A DNA stretch of 60,000 nucleotides from Adiantum capillus-veneris (lineage: Eukaryota; Streptophyta; Polypodiopsida; Polypodiales; Pteridaceae): assembly GCA_014529385.2 (NCBI GenBank), contig CM043958.1, forward strand, positions 150,608,793 to 150,668,792, in the 5' to 3' direction. Made by a program: the position numbers and the translations under genes. The notes under the pieces were generated by a model. It did not search any database, was not told the DNA's origin, and was given only the letters and a program-made list of their open reading frames with translations. Numbering within the stretch: the first letter of the stretch is position 1; each line of letters begins with the position of its first letter. Below, one piece after another: positions 11,755-20,030 of the stretch.

Positions 11755-12263
11755 TCCTCCATGGTGAGTAGTCTGACCGGGCGTCGTGCATGCCTGGCCA
11801 GAGTGATCCGAATCCTCTGATGCAGCCTCCGTCGATGCTCTGTAGTCCTCTGTAGTCGTGGGCGTCTGGATCTCCCCAGCTCAATCGCTCGGTCGATCAG
11901 TGTGCCTCTAGTGTGAGATGAATGTGAGCTCTACCGTGGTAGTAGCTCCTCCGGCTGTCCAATGTCTGCTCTGAAGAAATCTGTGATCTGCCTCTAAGAC
12001 TGGTAGCCTCTCCTCTCATGAGGCTCTCTCTATGTCTGCGCAGCTCGAGCAAAAACAAACCCAGGTATCTCTGATCCTCGTACCCCATGACTCTGGAGAG
12101 TGGTCCAAACCCCTCTCTCAACAAGCAGTGGAAGCGGCCTCGTATCTCGTAGTAGATGGGGCAGCGGCATGTGTAATGTAACTCTATCTCAGGCTCTATG
12201 CCACACAAGGGGCATGTCCTGGCCTCTGCTGGTACTCCGCTGTATCTCCCAGTCTCGATCCGC
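11755..12263 (-). mobile_element. LINE C-terminal fragment in LTR B
   Basis: The minus strand encodes EPEIELHYTCRCPIYYEIRG and REGFGPLSRVMGYEDQRYLG (frame 11897-12208), the same zinc-finger domain as at 3390-3560. It is truncated at both ends. Its 5' edge at about 12263 ends in CTCGATCCGC like the LINE at 19040, after which LTR sequence resumes. The 3' UTR and tail are absent. Confidence 0.75.
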
Positions 12264-12328
12264 CATTCACGGGAAAGCAGCAGCCGTACGGATTTCAGCT
12301 TTTGGGACTTGCTTTATGCTACGCAATT

Positions 12329-12332
<4 letters not shown>

Positions 12333-12396
<64 letters not shown>

Positions 12397-12406
12397 GTTT
12401 TGTTTG

Positions 12407-12444
<38 letters not shown>
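12333..12444 (+). repeat. Two (GA)n microsatellites
   Basis: Runs at 12333-12394 and 12413-12444 are separated by 18 bases. They lie in the U3 part of LTR B. Confidence 0.97.
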
Positions 12445-12448
<4 letters not shown>

Positions 12449-12865
12449 GAAAAGCAAAAATCTTTTGCTTTAATTAAGAAGGCTTTTGATTTCAGCTTTT
12501 GGGGCTTTGCTTTTAGCATCCCTTTGTAACCTTTAAATTTGTGGGCAGTGCCTCACAACTCAGAGCAACTGGACGTAGAGTCTGAGTGTGAGCGCCTGCT
12601 TGCACTCTTGTACTTTGAACACAGATTAATACAAAAAGAAATACAGAAAGGGACGCCAGTCTTTGGGGCCAATATCTCTAGGCTCGGAACTCCGTCGAGC
12701 CAATGTCGAATCAATTGTGAACTGTGAACTGTTTTGAAGTGATCTTTTGTGGTGTCGCGGTAGATTCTCGACTTGGGGTGTCCAAGTCTATTACAAAACG
12801 TGGGCTGCATTTTTCAGCCGTATGGTGGATTGTTGTAGGTACCAAAGCTATTGTGTGCTTGCCTA

Positions 12866-13743
12866 CCCTCTATGTACAGTGAAGTGCAAGAACTAAAGCC
12901 TTGCACAGCATTCATTGCTCTCTAACTCCCCCCTCCGTGCAGTTATGTGATGCCCCACAAGACAGCTTTTCATTTGACCTATGTACATTTGTGTGGGTTC
13001 ATGCGCGATTGTCGAGGCAAGAGCCTTTTGCACAGGTACTGGATTAGCTAGTTGCTAATCCCCCATAGGTACAGGTGAATTTGGAGACGTTTCACATGAG
13101 AAATCTCGTCCAATTCAAAGGGCCTGTAGCCCTACATGTGCGGGAGCTCGAGGACTTGCTACGGATGCGACCGGCTCGCAAAACGGAGCACAAAACAGGG
13201 AAATACAGCCTGCTGTGTATTTTTGCGGGTTAAGGGTTTCGGCCCTAAACGGTCCCTAATACCCCCAGGAGGTGCGAGGACGAGAAGGGATCGCTGTACA
13301 GGTGATTTGGCGCATTTTCAGGGCAGAAAACAGAGAATTCAGCGTGCTGCAGATTCTCGCCATGTTTTGCAAAGTGTTCGTATACGTCGGGAAAGTCATC
13401 TATTGCGTGGGGCTACTGTCTATGAAGCATCCTAGAAGATTTATGCTGCCGAAATCGGGCCTGAACAGGTCATTTTCAGCTCGGGTTATGCGGGACAGCT
13501 CGTAGGAAATCACAGGTTTTATTCCCTCTTTGAATACAATAAAGAAATACCGAAAGGGACGCCAGTCTTTGGGGCCAACAGGTGTCAGCGTCTGCTTGGA
13601 GCAATCTAGCTTTCGAGCCGTGTGTGTGTTTTAAGTGATAATTCCCGTCAGAGGTTCTTTCTGCAAAGGTTTCTTTGTGTCCTAAAGTCTAAAGTAAAGA
13701 ACTCGGTGAAAGCCTACGTCTACTGCCCTACGGGCCGGTTTCA
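12866..13743 (+). repeat. LTR C, E-family LTR, 5'-truncated
   Basis: It is the reverse complement of the LTRs of element E. It shares GTTCATGCGCGATTG, TGCGGGAGCTCGAGGACTTGC, TTTCGGCCCTAAAC, the R motif (13535-13580) and the end GGGCCGGTTTCA at 13743. The first roughly 580 bp of a complete 1461-bp LTR are missing because element B is inserted at its left. No coding sequence follows, so it may be a solo LTR. Confidence 0.75.
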
Positions 13744-14432
13744 ATCCCACCTCTAATGCGCCTACTAGGCAGGCACATCCAGGGCTCCCAAGTCAATATA
13801 GGTACATCTACCTCAGGGCACAGCCACAAAATGGCCCTTACTGCTGGAGCCACCACCAGACAGGAGGTGAAACTCTAAGAGAAACATCAGCAACAGCTTC
13901 CACACCTTCTTTCTGCTGCCATGTCATCTGAATGCTACAAATTAACTCAACATGCACATGGACAAGGGGACATTTGATGGAGAGAGAAAGTACGGTGGTG
14001 GAGAGTGGCACTGCCTCTGTCCTAGGGCCTCCACACCCTCCAAAATAACTTCTGATGTGGCTCCAGCTGTAAGTGGTAAAACATCTGAGGAAGAAGCCTC
14101 TGGCTCCTATGAAAGCGCGTCTGAAGGAGGGCTCAGATTTTCTGTGTAGACACTCCATCATCTTTGACAGGCTGCTCTCTGCTATCTGCAACTGGCTGAC
14201 AAACTAAACAGGTCTCAGTTTGTCTAACTGCCCGGCTGTCTCTGACCTCTGTACTCTCTATCATTCATCTCTGTCACACTGCCGCTGTCTCTAAAAACTA
14301 TTCTCTCTCCTGACTCTGTATAAGGATCTCCTGGTTCTAACAATAATTCACATTATAAGCTGTTCTTTTTTGGTTTAAAACAAAAAAATCAACAGCCAGT
14401 TGTAAGCATGACTTCCCGCTTCACATCCATAC
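13744..14432. other. Unassigned sequence next to LACS exon
   Basis: This is the start of the LACS intron downstream of exon 14433-14509. The piece 13790-13880 weakly resembles the copia direct repeat at 4110 and 5515 (ACAGCCACAAAA, GAGGTGAAACTCTAA). No exon was recognised on the minus strand. The next LACS exon (expected to read like KKIPE..K..P) must lie further downstream. Confidence 0.4.
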
Positions 14433-14509
14433 CGCTGACATTTTGGCCACATAAACAAAAGCTAAAGATACTTCAGCATGTCCCACAATGTATTCCACTG
14501 CATCCGGGC
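14433..14509 (-). CDS. Long-chain acyl-CoA synthetase, exon (HAEVSLAFV)
   Basis: LACS activates fatty acids to acyl-CoA in an ATP-dependent two-step reaction and belongs to the AMP-binding superfamily. This 77-bp exon reads GPDAVEYIVGHAEVSLAFV, then YVAKMSA, closely matching the family pattern LG..AVE[FY]I..HAEVSIAFVEE. The acceptor is TTTCTGCCTGTAG at 14510-14522. The first two bases complete the Gly codon begun in the preceding exon (14609-14657). The proposed donor is GCG|GTATGG at 14433/14432. An earlier donor, TAT|GTGGCC, is possible. Family identity is strong; the exact 3' edge is less certain. Confidence 0.8.
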
Positions 14510-14608
14510 CTACAGGCAGAAAAGGATAGCTAGTCAGCTCCTGCTAGTTCTGTTAATATAACTTTAGGTCTGAAAGCATATGAGGTGGTTGAAGTTGTAA
14601 GCCCTTAC

Positions 14609-14657
14609 CCAGCGAGTCATAAAGAGGTACACAATAAATGCTGTGGCCATTGCATGC
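14609..14657 (-). CDS. Long-chain acyl-CoA synthetase, exon (CVPLYDSLG)
   Basis: This 49-bp exon reads ACNGHSIYCVPLYDSLG. Plant LACS proteins have ACN.....CVPLYDTLG at this place. The acceptor is GATTTGCATCTGCAG and the donor is CTGG|GTAAGG. Its first codon (GCA) follows in frame from GAG at the end of exon 37044-37100, giving AME-ACN as in the family. That exon is 22 kb away. Its last base starts the Gly codon completed at 14509. The 99-bp intron 14510-14608 separates it from the next exon. It is very unlikely to be a chance match, given residue identity and phase on both sides. Confidence 0.85.
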
Positions 14658-15866
14658 CTGCAGATGCAAATCATCATGAATTTTGCATAGACCCTTTTTG
14701 AGTCGATTAATGAAAAAAGAGTGAGCAGCAACCACAAATTTGAGGAAGTGACTATAAAGACACCTGCATGCATGCATGCATACATGATGAAGATGTACAT
14801 GACCAAACATACAAAGAAAACCACACCTTTGTATCAGTACAATGTTTATTTCTTTGTCCCTTCAGTTGTTCATGCACTCACATAAGCACAATATACGTAA
14901 ATGTGAAGATTATGCACAGGGATTTTTGTTTTGGATGATTAAACAGATCATCAAACTAGAAAAAAATGGATAAAATTTGTGTCTAGAGTCCGTCTGCCAA
15001 ACCATCATTCTATCAGTATAAGCCATAATGCCATGTCAGCACTATCCATAGTCTTCTCCATGTCAACAATTTCAAACAAGATGAAAAACACACCACAGAG
15101 CATGCGTAAGATACAACTTGGTTCAACATTTCAACCAAGTTGAACTCAACATCCTGGTCCAACCTTTTGCATTAGACTCATCCAGATCTTACAACTAGTC
15201 ATCACATGCTGGTCAACACTCCACAGCAAGATCATCCAAATATTTCTGATACACTAGTCGAAACAAAGGTAGAATGTTGCGAACATTCATCCCTACACTC
15301 ATACCAACCTTGAGTCCCAAGAGGTGTCGTCCCCGTAGGCATCCAAATTTCAAATTACAAAGTCACAATAAAGTCAGAGACCTACACTCACAGCGGATAC
15401 AACCCAACATAGAAAAGGTTTTTGGACACATCAATCCAGAGATTAACAGAGTGAGTTGTCTATTCGACACAACAATCCATTGTTGGTTTTTGACAATGTA
15501 TACATGGTCCCCTAGTCTGTCCAGCACACATACCTTACTCAACCATGTCTCCCATGCTGTTTTTTTGCTGTAATTGTTGCATAAGTGAGAGGTCCCAACA
15601 GGTACTTCTCGCATTGGGTGGTTCTCTCCACTGGTTTTGATGGTGGTCAAGTTAAAAGCTGAGGAAAAGTTAAAAATTTAAGTTTCCTGCCATAGTGTAT
15701 GACCAGCCGGCTGATTCTGTGGAGGATCCTACCACTTAGTAGGCAGCTCCTGCCCCCAAGGGCAAGGGGGGCTACCCTACTCTTAGGGGGTAGACTATTT
15801 TACCTTTGCAAAAAAAGGGGAAGAAGCCCCGTGCCTGAAGCAGTCTGTGCACGCTACTTGGTGGTG
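14658..15866. other. Unassigned intron part
   Basis: AT-rich sequence without a recognised gene. The minus strand at 15363-15650 has a 95-codon open frame (ETWLSKVCVLDRLGDHVYIV in part) of unknown family. At about 15130-15155 is a short inverted repeat (CAACTTGGTTCAACA / AACCAAGTTGAAC). It may be the oldest remaining part of the original intron. Confidence 0.35.
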
Positions 15867-15875
15867 CATCGAGAC

Positions 15876-15886
<11 letters not shown>

Positions 15887-15939
<53 letters not shown>

Positions 15940-16015
15940 AATGAAATGAAATGTTACATTAACGTCTTCAAAAGGCCACAATGACCTATGAGACCCGAAA
16001 GTTACAAAGTGGTGG
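15887..16015 (-). mobile_element. Very short LINE copy with target duplication
   Basis: Only the last roughly 75 bp of the LINE 3' end are present (GGCCTTTTGAAGACGTTAAT on the minus strand), followed by ATTTC repeats and (TC)n. It is flanked by a 19-bp direct repeat, ATCGAGACTGCGAGAGAGA, at 15868-15886 and 16016-16034. This is the length and form of a LINE target-site duplication, and the duplicated target itself contains GA repeats. Confidence 0.75.
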
Positions 16016-16034
16016 ATCGAGACTGCGAGAGAGA

Positions 16035-16327
16035 AATGAAATGAAATGAAATGTTATATTAACGTCTTCAAAAGGCCATAGTGACCTATGAGACCAGAAA
16101 GTTACAAGGTGGTGGATCTGATACAAAGTCAGAGTAACAAAATAACCTAATCAACAGTACAAAACAAAGATACATATTATGGGATTCTAGATAGGTCGAT
16201 GTGAGCTAAGCCGAAAAACTAAGCAAGAATGGGCGGCTAGTTGGGATAGCTGAATCACAAAAGATTGAGCATCGGTCGTTGGCGGATCTCATCAATTTCC
16301 TCCATGGTTAGTAGTCTGACCGGGAGT

Positions 16328-16330
<3 letters not shown>
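16035..16330 (-). mobile_element. Short 5'-truncated LINE copy
   Basis: This roughly 296-bp LINE 3' end has ATTTC repeats and GGCCTTTTGAAGACGTTAAT near 16035-16075 and coding end residues (RPMLNLL-like) near 16270-16325. On the gene strand it starts directly after the (TC)n tract 16331-16370, which ends the preceding LINE copy. Confidence 0.75.

Positions 16331-16370
<40 letters not shown>
16331..16370 (+). repeat. (GA)n between LINE copies
   Basis: A 40-base GA run forms the 3' tail of the LINE at 16371-17868 and the 5' border of the next copy. Confidence 0.97.
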
Positions 16371-16374
<4 letters not shown>

Positions 16375-17866
16375 TGAAATGATATATTAACGTCTTCAAA
16401 AGGCCAAAATGACCTATGAGACCAATCCGTTACAACTGATAAATCTGATACCATGTCTGGATACAAAAAAAGAGATACTAAAATGAATCTAGAAGTGCTA
16501 CAAGCTGGAACTATGTGGGGTATAAGTGACCACTGATACAATGGGTGGCCAATACAAGAGGGTGATATAATGGGTGATGAATACATTCTCATCTCTACTC
16601 TGGATGTCAAGATAGTATGGCTCAAATCCTCTGTTATAGTCTCCGTTGATACTGTGAAGCTCCTCCCTCAATCGTATGCGTCTCCATCTCCCTAGCTCCA
16701 ATGCTCCGTCAATGATAGTACTGCGGGTGTGACTACGAGTTGAGCTTTGCAATGGTGGTTGCTCCTCTATTTGTCCAGTGTCTGATGTGTAGAAATCAAT
16801 AATCTGTCTCTGGAATTTTCTCTTTCGAGATCTCCTCAGTAAACTATCTCTATGGCTGTGTAACTCAAGTAGATACAGTCCAAAGATATCTCTGGTCCTG
16901 ATAGCTCATGACTCTAGAGAAGGGTAGGAAGCCCTCTCTGAATAGACAGTCGAAGTGACCCCCAATCTCATAATACACTGTGCACTGTTATATATCATGC
17001 ATCTCCGTCTCTGGCTCTGTATGGCATAGGTAGCATATCCTGCTAGCTGCTGGTATCCCTCTCAATCTACCAGTCTCAATCTCAAGCTGGTGTGAAGATC
17101 ATAGTAACAGGGAATGGCCGTTTTTAGGTCTCCGTTCCGCATTCCCATTCTAAGTTCCCGTTCCGAATCCCCGTTTCATGTTTCAAACGTGAGTACACGT
17201 AACAGGGAATGGCATTTTGTGACAGTTGCCGTTCCGCGTTCCCCGTTCCGGTTTCCCGTTCCTGGTAACTATGGTGAAGATGCCCGTATCTGACCAATGC
17301 CACACAATAAGCCGTGAGATAGATGTGTATCCATATAGCTGGGTCGAATCACAAACCCATCCCCTCTGAGTTGGAGAAGATGCTCTCTATAGAAATCCAT
17401 CTTCGTACCCAACTCCTGTGTCGGCTTGCTCTATCCACGTCCTCCAGGTGTCCAACTAGGTCGAGTCCTGGCGAATTAGTATTCTCCACCCGTGTAAAAG
17501 ACAACGATGGTGCATCGAGGGAATACTGGAAGGGAGGCCAGCTGTCAATGTTGAAGTCATGTATCTAGAACCATAATGATAATCTTTGCATACCAACATG
17601 ATGTGTCCCCCTCTAGAGCTAACTCTCTGGAGGACTCGAGGGCCAATCTGGCATATCTGTCTCTCGTAGTATCCCCTGAGTTGTGCATAAAGGAGACTGA
17701 TTTGATAAGCGCCTCTATCTCTATAGGGGGAGCCGCTAACTCCACTGAAATGATCTTGTGTGGCACGGAGACCTTGGCTCTAATCAACAAACAGATCATA
17801 GTTACCAAGGGCCTCTCCATACCTCTCCACCCATCCAGACCCACAAAGGGTCCCCAAACCTGAACC

Positions 17867-17868
<2 letters not shown>
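16371..17868 (-). mobile_element. 5'-truncated LINE copy, about 1.5 kb with a MITE
   Basis: The tail near 16375-16405 is the family 3' end. The ORF2 C-terminal region follows, heavily mutated (HDIYNSAQC-like around 16980). At 17557-17844 is the post-RT region: MERPLVTMICLLIRAKVSV, then RYARLALESSRELALEGD, parallel to the frame at 19390-19600. It has lost function. A 174-bp MITE interrupts it at 17100-17273. Its 5' edge lies in the GA tract 17869-17923. Confidence 0.75.
17100..17273. mobile_element. hAT-like MITE, 174 bp
   Basis: It is flanked by perfect 8-bp target duplications GTGAAGAT (17092-17099 and 17274-17281). The termini are inverted: CATAGTAACAGGGAATGG on the left against CATAGTTACCAGGAACGG read from the right. 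Without it the LINE sequence is continuous. A subterminal unit AACAGGGAATGG appears twice (about 17105 and 17201). The 8-bp duplication and short inverted ends fit a non-autonomous hAT element; no transposase is present. Confidence 0.8.

Positions 17869-17923
<55 letters not shown>
17869..17923 (+). repeat. (GA)n at LINE junction
   Basis: A 55-base GA run sits between the 5' edge of the LINE copy at 16371-17868 and the next LINE-derived segment. Confidence 0.97.
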
Positions 17924-17925
<2 letters not shown>

Positions 17926-17967
17926 ATGGTGATCATCCCATGAACTCTCTCATGGACCTCTGCAGCA

Positions 17968-18017
<50 letters not shown>

Positions 18018-18261
18018 TGCTCCGTATCGGATGAAGACCTCGTCAATGCTGTGCAGATCCTCGCATCCTCGGGCGTCGTGAGCCACCAACTGGATGGCTC
18101 AATCAAGAGGAATGGCCCAATGAGGGTTTGACTGGGTACCTTGTGGTGGCCATCCCAAATAGTCCCTCTGTAAAAAGTAATGATCTACCTCTGTATGTAA
18201 CCTCTATGGGTAGGTCCTCTACTCCTAAGGGCAGTCTCTCTGAGTCTACAGATCTCTAGCA
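17924..18261 (-). mobile_element. Divergent LINE 3'-region segment
   Basis: It is placed between two GA tracts. The stretch after the poly-G (about 18016-18130) has pieces like the ORF2 C-terminal region (GATCCTCGCATCCTCGGGCG, cf. the 18595-18660 copy), but the match is poor. It probably belongs to a diverged LINE subfamily. The right end carries GTCTCTCTGAGTCTACAG and then GA repeats. Confidence 0.4.
17969..18015 (+). repeat. Poly-G run of 47
   Basis: An uninterrupted run of 47 G residues follows CTGCAGCAC. Such runs are rare in plant genomes and difficult for sequencers and assemblers, so the length is uncertain. Confidence 0.9.
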
Positions 18262-18284
18262 AGAGAGAGAGAGAGAGAGAGAGA
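18262..18284 (+). repeat. (GA)n tail of LINE
   Basis: A 23-base GA run directly adjoins the LINE 3' end (AATGTTATGAAATGAAATG on the plus strand). Confidence 0.95.
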
Positions 18285-18672
18285 AATGTTATGAAATGAA
18301 ATGTTATATTGACGTCTTCAAAAGGCCAAAGTGACCTATGAGACCAGAAAGTAACAATGTGGTGGATCTGATACAAAGTCAGAGTCAGAGAAACAAGATG
18401 ACAAAATTGAAAATGAAATGACAAATGTCACAATAAAATAATATGGAATCCTAAACTACTAGGTGTGAACTGAGCAGCTAGCTGGGATAGCTAGATCACA
18501 AGAGATCCATCATCGCTCGCTGGCGGATCTCATCAATCTCCTCCATGGTCAGTAGTCTAACCGGGCGTCGTGCATGTCGAGCCAAAGTGATCCGAATCCT
18601 CTAATGCAGCCTCCGCCGATGCTGTGTAGTCCTCCGCAGTCGTGGGCGTCTGGATCTCCCCAGCTCAGTCGC

Positions 18673-18990
18673 TCAGTCGATCAGTGTGTCTCTGGTGTGA
18701 GACGACCAGCTCTGCTGTGGTAGTAACTCCTCCGGGTGTCCAGTGGCAGCTCTAAAGAAATCTGTGATCTGTCTCTGAGACTGGCTAGCCTCTCCTCTCA
18801 TCAGGCTCTCTCTGTGTCTGCGTAGCTCGAGCAAAAACAAACCCAAGCATCTCTGATCCTCATACGGCATGACTCTGGAGAATGGTCCAAAGCCCTCTCT
18901 GAACAAGCAATGGAAGCGGCCTTGTATCTCGTAGTAGATGGGGCAGTGGCATGTGTAGTGCAACTCTGTCTCAGGCTCGACGTCACACAG
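18673..18990 (-). pseudogene. LINE ORF2 C-terminal zinc-finger domain
   Basis: Reads LHYTCHCPIYYEIQGRFHC and FREGFGPFSRVMPYEDQRCL. The CPLC half of the finger is at about 18985-18995 (GGGCATGTCC on the plus strand). It is related to the copies at 3390, 11.9 and 55.7 kb. One frame change separates it from the RT part upstream. Confidence 0.7.
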
Positions 18991-19269
18991 GGGGCATGTC
19001 CTGGCCTCTACTGGTACTCCGCTGTATCTCCCAGTCTCGATCCGCAGCTAGTGTGAATATGTGCATATCTGGCCGATAGCACATCGTATCCCATGAGACA
19101 AGTGGGTGTCCATGTATCTGGGCCTCGTCACAAAACCATCAACTGTAAGCTGGAGGAGATGCTCTCTGTAGAAAGCCATCTTCGTGCCCAGCTCCTATGC
19201 TGGCTGTATCTATGTCCTCCTGGTGTCTAGCTGAGTCAAGTCCTAACGGATGAGCCTGGTGATCTCGGA

Positions 19270-20030
19270 CTATTTAAGAGTCAGAGAGGGTGCATCCAGT
19301 GAGTACTGGAAGGGAGGCAATCTGTCTATGTTGAACCCATGCACCTGAAACCATGATGTCATCTCCCCATACCAGCATGGTGTATCTCCCTGCATGGCTA
19401 ACTGTCGAGAGGACTCAAGTGCAAGGCGGGCATATCTGTATCTGGGAACTTCCCACATGCGGTGTATAAAGGAGACAGATCTGGTGAGCGCCTCAACCAC
19501 TAGTGGGGGGCCAGCTAGCTCTGCTCGAACAATAGCACATGATACTGAGGTCTTGGCTCTAACGAGCCGCGAGATCATAGAGACAAGAGCCTTCTCCATG
19601 TCCCCCCATCCATCACTGCGTCCTGTCCCCCCGTGATGATCCAATGAAGGTCCCCAAATCTCAGCTCCATAGCGCAATGCAGAAGCCACCAGAGTGTCAA
19701 AGAGCCAAAGCTTCGTCCAAGGCTCCTGAAACTGAACCTGTGAACACATCCTTTCCAATCTACCCAATGCTGCATGGGCTCTGGTCAGTCTAGTCCCTGC
19801 TGCCCTCCTCAATGAAAATGCTGGCCCACTAAAAACCACTCCGAGGTAAGTGTACACATCTGTATACTCCACAGTCTCCCGGCTGTATGTGAATGCTGGC
19901 ACTGACCTCCTCATCCACTGTGAGGTGGTATTAAATACCATGACCTTGGTTTTACCAAGGTTGACGGACAAACCACTTTCCTGAGAAAACCTATTCAAAG
20001 CATCCGAAACACCCCTCCCAAGCCTGCTTC
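19270..20030 (-). pseudogene. LINE reverse transcriptase, thumb and following region
   Basis: The open frame begins at residue 45 of the 297-aa frame (the upstream 44 codons are not LINE-like). It carries FSQESGLSVNLGKTKVMVFN, typical of the RT region just after the YxDD box, then YTYLGVVFSG, LFDTLVASALRYGAEIWGP and SVSFIHRMWEVPRYRYARLA. It stops at 19270 after YSLDAPSLTLK. The catalytic YxDD block and everything before it are absent. Open over 250 codons, so the loss is fairly recent. Confidence 0.8.

Larger units (their letters stand above)
6404..12795 (+). mobile_element. Ty3/gypsy chromovirus B (decayed, with LINE insertions)
   Basis: The plus-strand order is partial 5' LTR (to 6850), PBS (6852), leader, LINE insertion (about 6955-7870), gag end with knuckle, protease, RT, RNase H, integrase, chromodomain, PPT (about 11302-11312, ACAAGAGGGGAG) and 3' LTR to 12795. 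The coding region is cut by more than ten stops and frameshifts. It is about 60-70% similar by eye to element E in pol, so they are related families. B is inserted in an E-family LTR, of which 12866-13743 remains. Confidence 0.8.
11314..12795 (+). repeat. LTR B, 3' copy, interrupted by a LINE and GA tracts
   Basis: It follows the polypurine tract and ends in TCCAAGTCTATTACA at 12795. The LINE piece 11755-12263 lies inside. The U3 repeats (GCTTTTGGGGCTTTGCTTTT at about 12494-12513), CCTTTAAATTTG in the TATA position and the R motif (12628-12690) follow. Two (GA)n tracts (12333-12394, 12413-12444) lie between the LINE and the promoter. Confidence 0.65.
18285..20030 (-). mobile_element. LINE 3' half, best preserved copy
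   Basis: On the minus strand: end of the RT domain (19270-20030), zinc-finger region (18673-19000), C-terminal tail, 3' UTR and the family 3' end GGCCTTTTGAAGACGTCAAT near 18300-18325, then ATTTC repeats and (TC)n. This copy defines the family best. Its upstream end at about 20030 meets unrelated GC-rich DNA. Confidence 0.8.

Noticed and set aside
13838-14191. 117-codon minus-strand frame as a further LACS exon
   Set aside because: The residues (SFRRAFIGARGFFLRCFTT etc.) do not fit the LACS sequence expected after HAEVSLAFV, and no suitable splice phase was seen.
15363-15650. 95-codon minus-strand frame as a transposase
   Set aside because: No catalytic or zinc motifs recognised; could be chance. 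Left unassigned.
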